Assembly (NCBI GenBank): GCA_030535375.1 | Contig: JAUNJB010000014.1 | Coordinates: 1-32,488 of the forward strand | From: Clostridia bacterium | GTDB lineage: Bacteria; Bacillota; Clostridia; Christensenellales; Aristaeellaceae | DNA: 32,488 bases | Reading direction: 5' to 3' | Shown: positions 32,451-32,488 of the stretch, piece by piece | Layout: each line of letters starts with the position of its first letter | Numbering within the stretch: position 1 is the first letter of the stretch | Made by a program: the position numbers and the translations under genes | The notes under the pieces: generated by a model | What the model saw: the letters and a program-made list of their open reading frames with translations, nothing else | Databases searched by the model: none | Told to the model about the DNA's origin: nothing

Positions 32451-32488
32451 ATGAAGAATTTCATCTTCGTCTCCCCGAACTTCCCGAC
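32451..32488 (+). CDS. Start of a gene, possibly ATP-grasp type, cut by window edge
   Basis: ATG 32451 follows AAGGAG at a normal distance. Only MKNFIFVSPNFP is visible. That opening is common in Clostridial ATP-grasp proteins of unknown substrate, but twelve residues are too few to be sure. Confidence 0.5.
   Translation, partial: MKNFIFVSPNFP

Overview
The window looks like a chromosomal segment of a GC-rich Clostridia-type Firmicute. The signs are strong AGGAGG-type ribosome-binding sites, TTGACA/TATAAT promoters, a Gram-positive LexA box (GAAC-N4-GTTC), and gene types common in that class (Dpp-type ABC operon, Y-family polymerase with a small partner, DUF4397, DUF2974/Mbeg1-like). The genus cannot be read from the sequence. 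No rRNA, tRNA or CRISPR array was seen.

Layout. (1) 1-1290 is an AT-rich island with two minus-strand genes (a P-loop kinase-like fragment and a DUF1697 protein), each preceded by a near-identical 131-bp promoter module; a broken second DUF1697 start lies at 1483. (2) 1808-3949 holds a GNAT acetyltransferase and a YdiF-like CoA-transferase. They are followed by a hairpin, four 84-bp tandem repeats and a bidirectional terminator. (3) 4406-8971 holds a GH3 glycosidase, a divergent LysR regulator and a tannase-like esterase. (4) 9310-15869 is one operon: substrate-binding protein, two permeases, two ATPases, and an N-acetylneuraminate-lyase-like aldolase. (5) 16233-19315 is an MBOAT plus SGNH/DltD-like pair, probably for extracellular polymer O-acylation. 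(6) 20000-23443 holds a Tat-exported redox lipoprotein, an orphan TrpX-type binding protein and a two-repeat secreted protein. (7) 24069-26262 holds an SOS-controlled Y-family polymerase with its small partner and a DUF4397 protein. (8) 26350-29230 holds an IS200 remnant and a frame-broken GT39 mannosyltransferase. (9) 29320 to the end holds a DUF2974 hydrolase, two alpha/beta-hydrolase esterases and the start of another gene.

The outstanding observation is the substrate-binding protein at 9310-10890. It carries every recognisable block of a family-5 (DppA/OppA) binding protein, but in circularly permuted order. The signal peptide is joined to what is normally the C-terminal half, and the protein ends exactly where that half normally begins. 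Its promoter, ribosome-binding site and complete transporter operon suggest it is functional. Because a NanA-like aldolase ends the operon, and Dpp-type sialic-acid importers are known (SatABCD, SiaEFGI), a sialic-acid-like ligand is a reasonable but untested guess. The neighbouring GH3 glycosidase and esterase may release or trim substrate for it.
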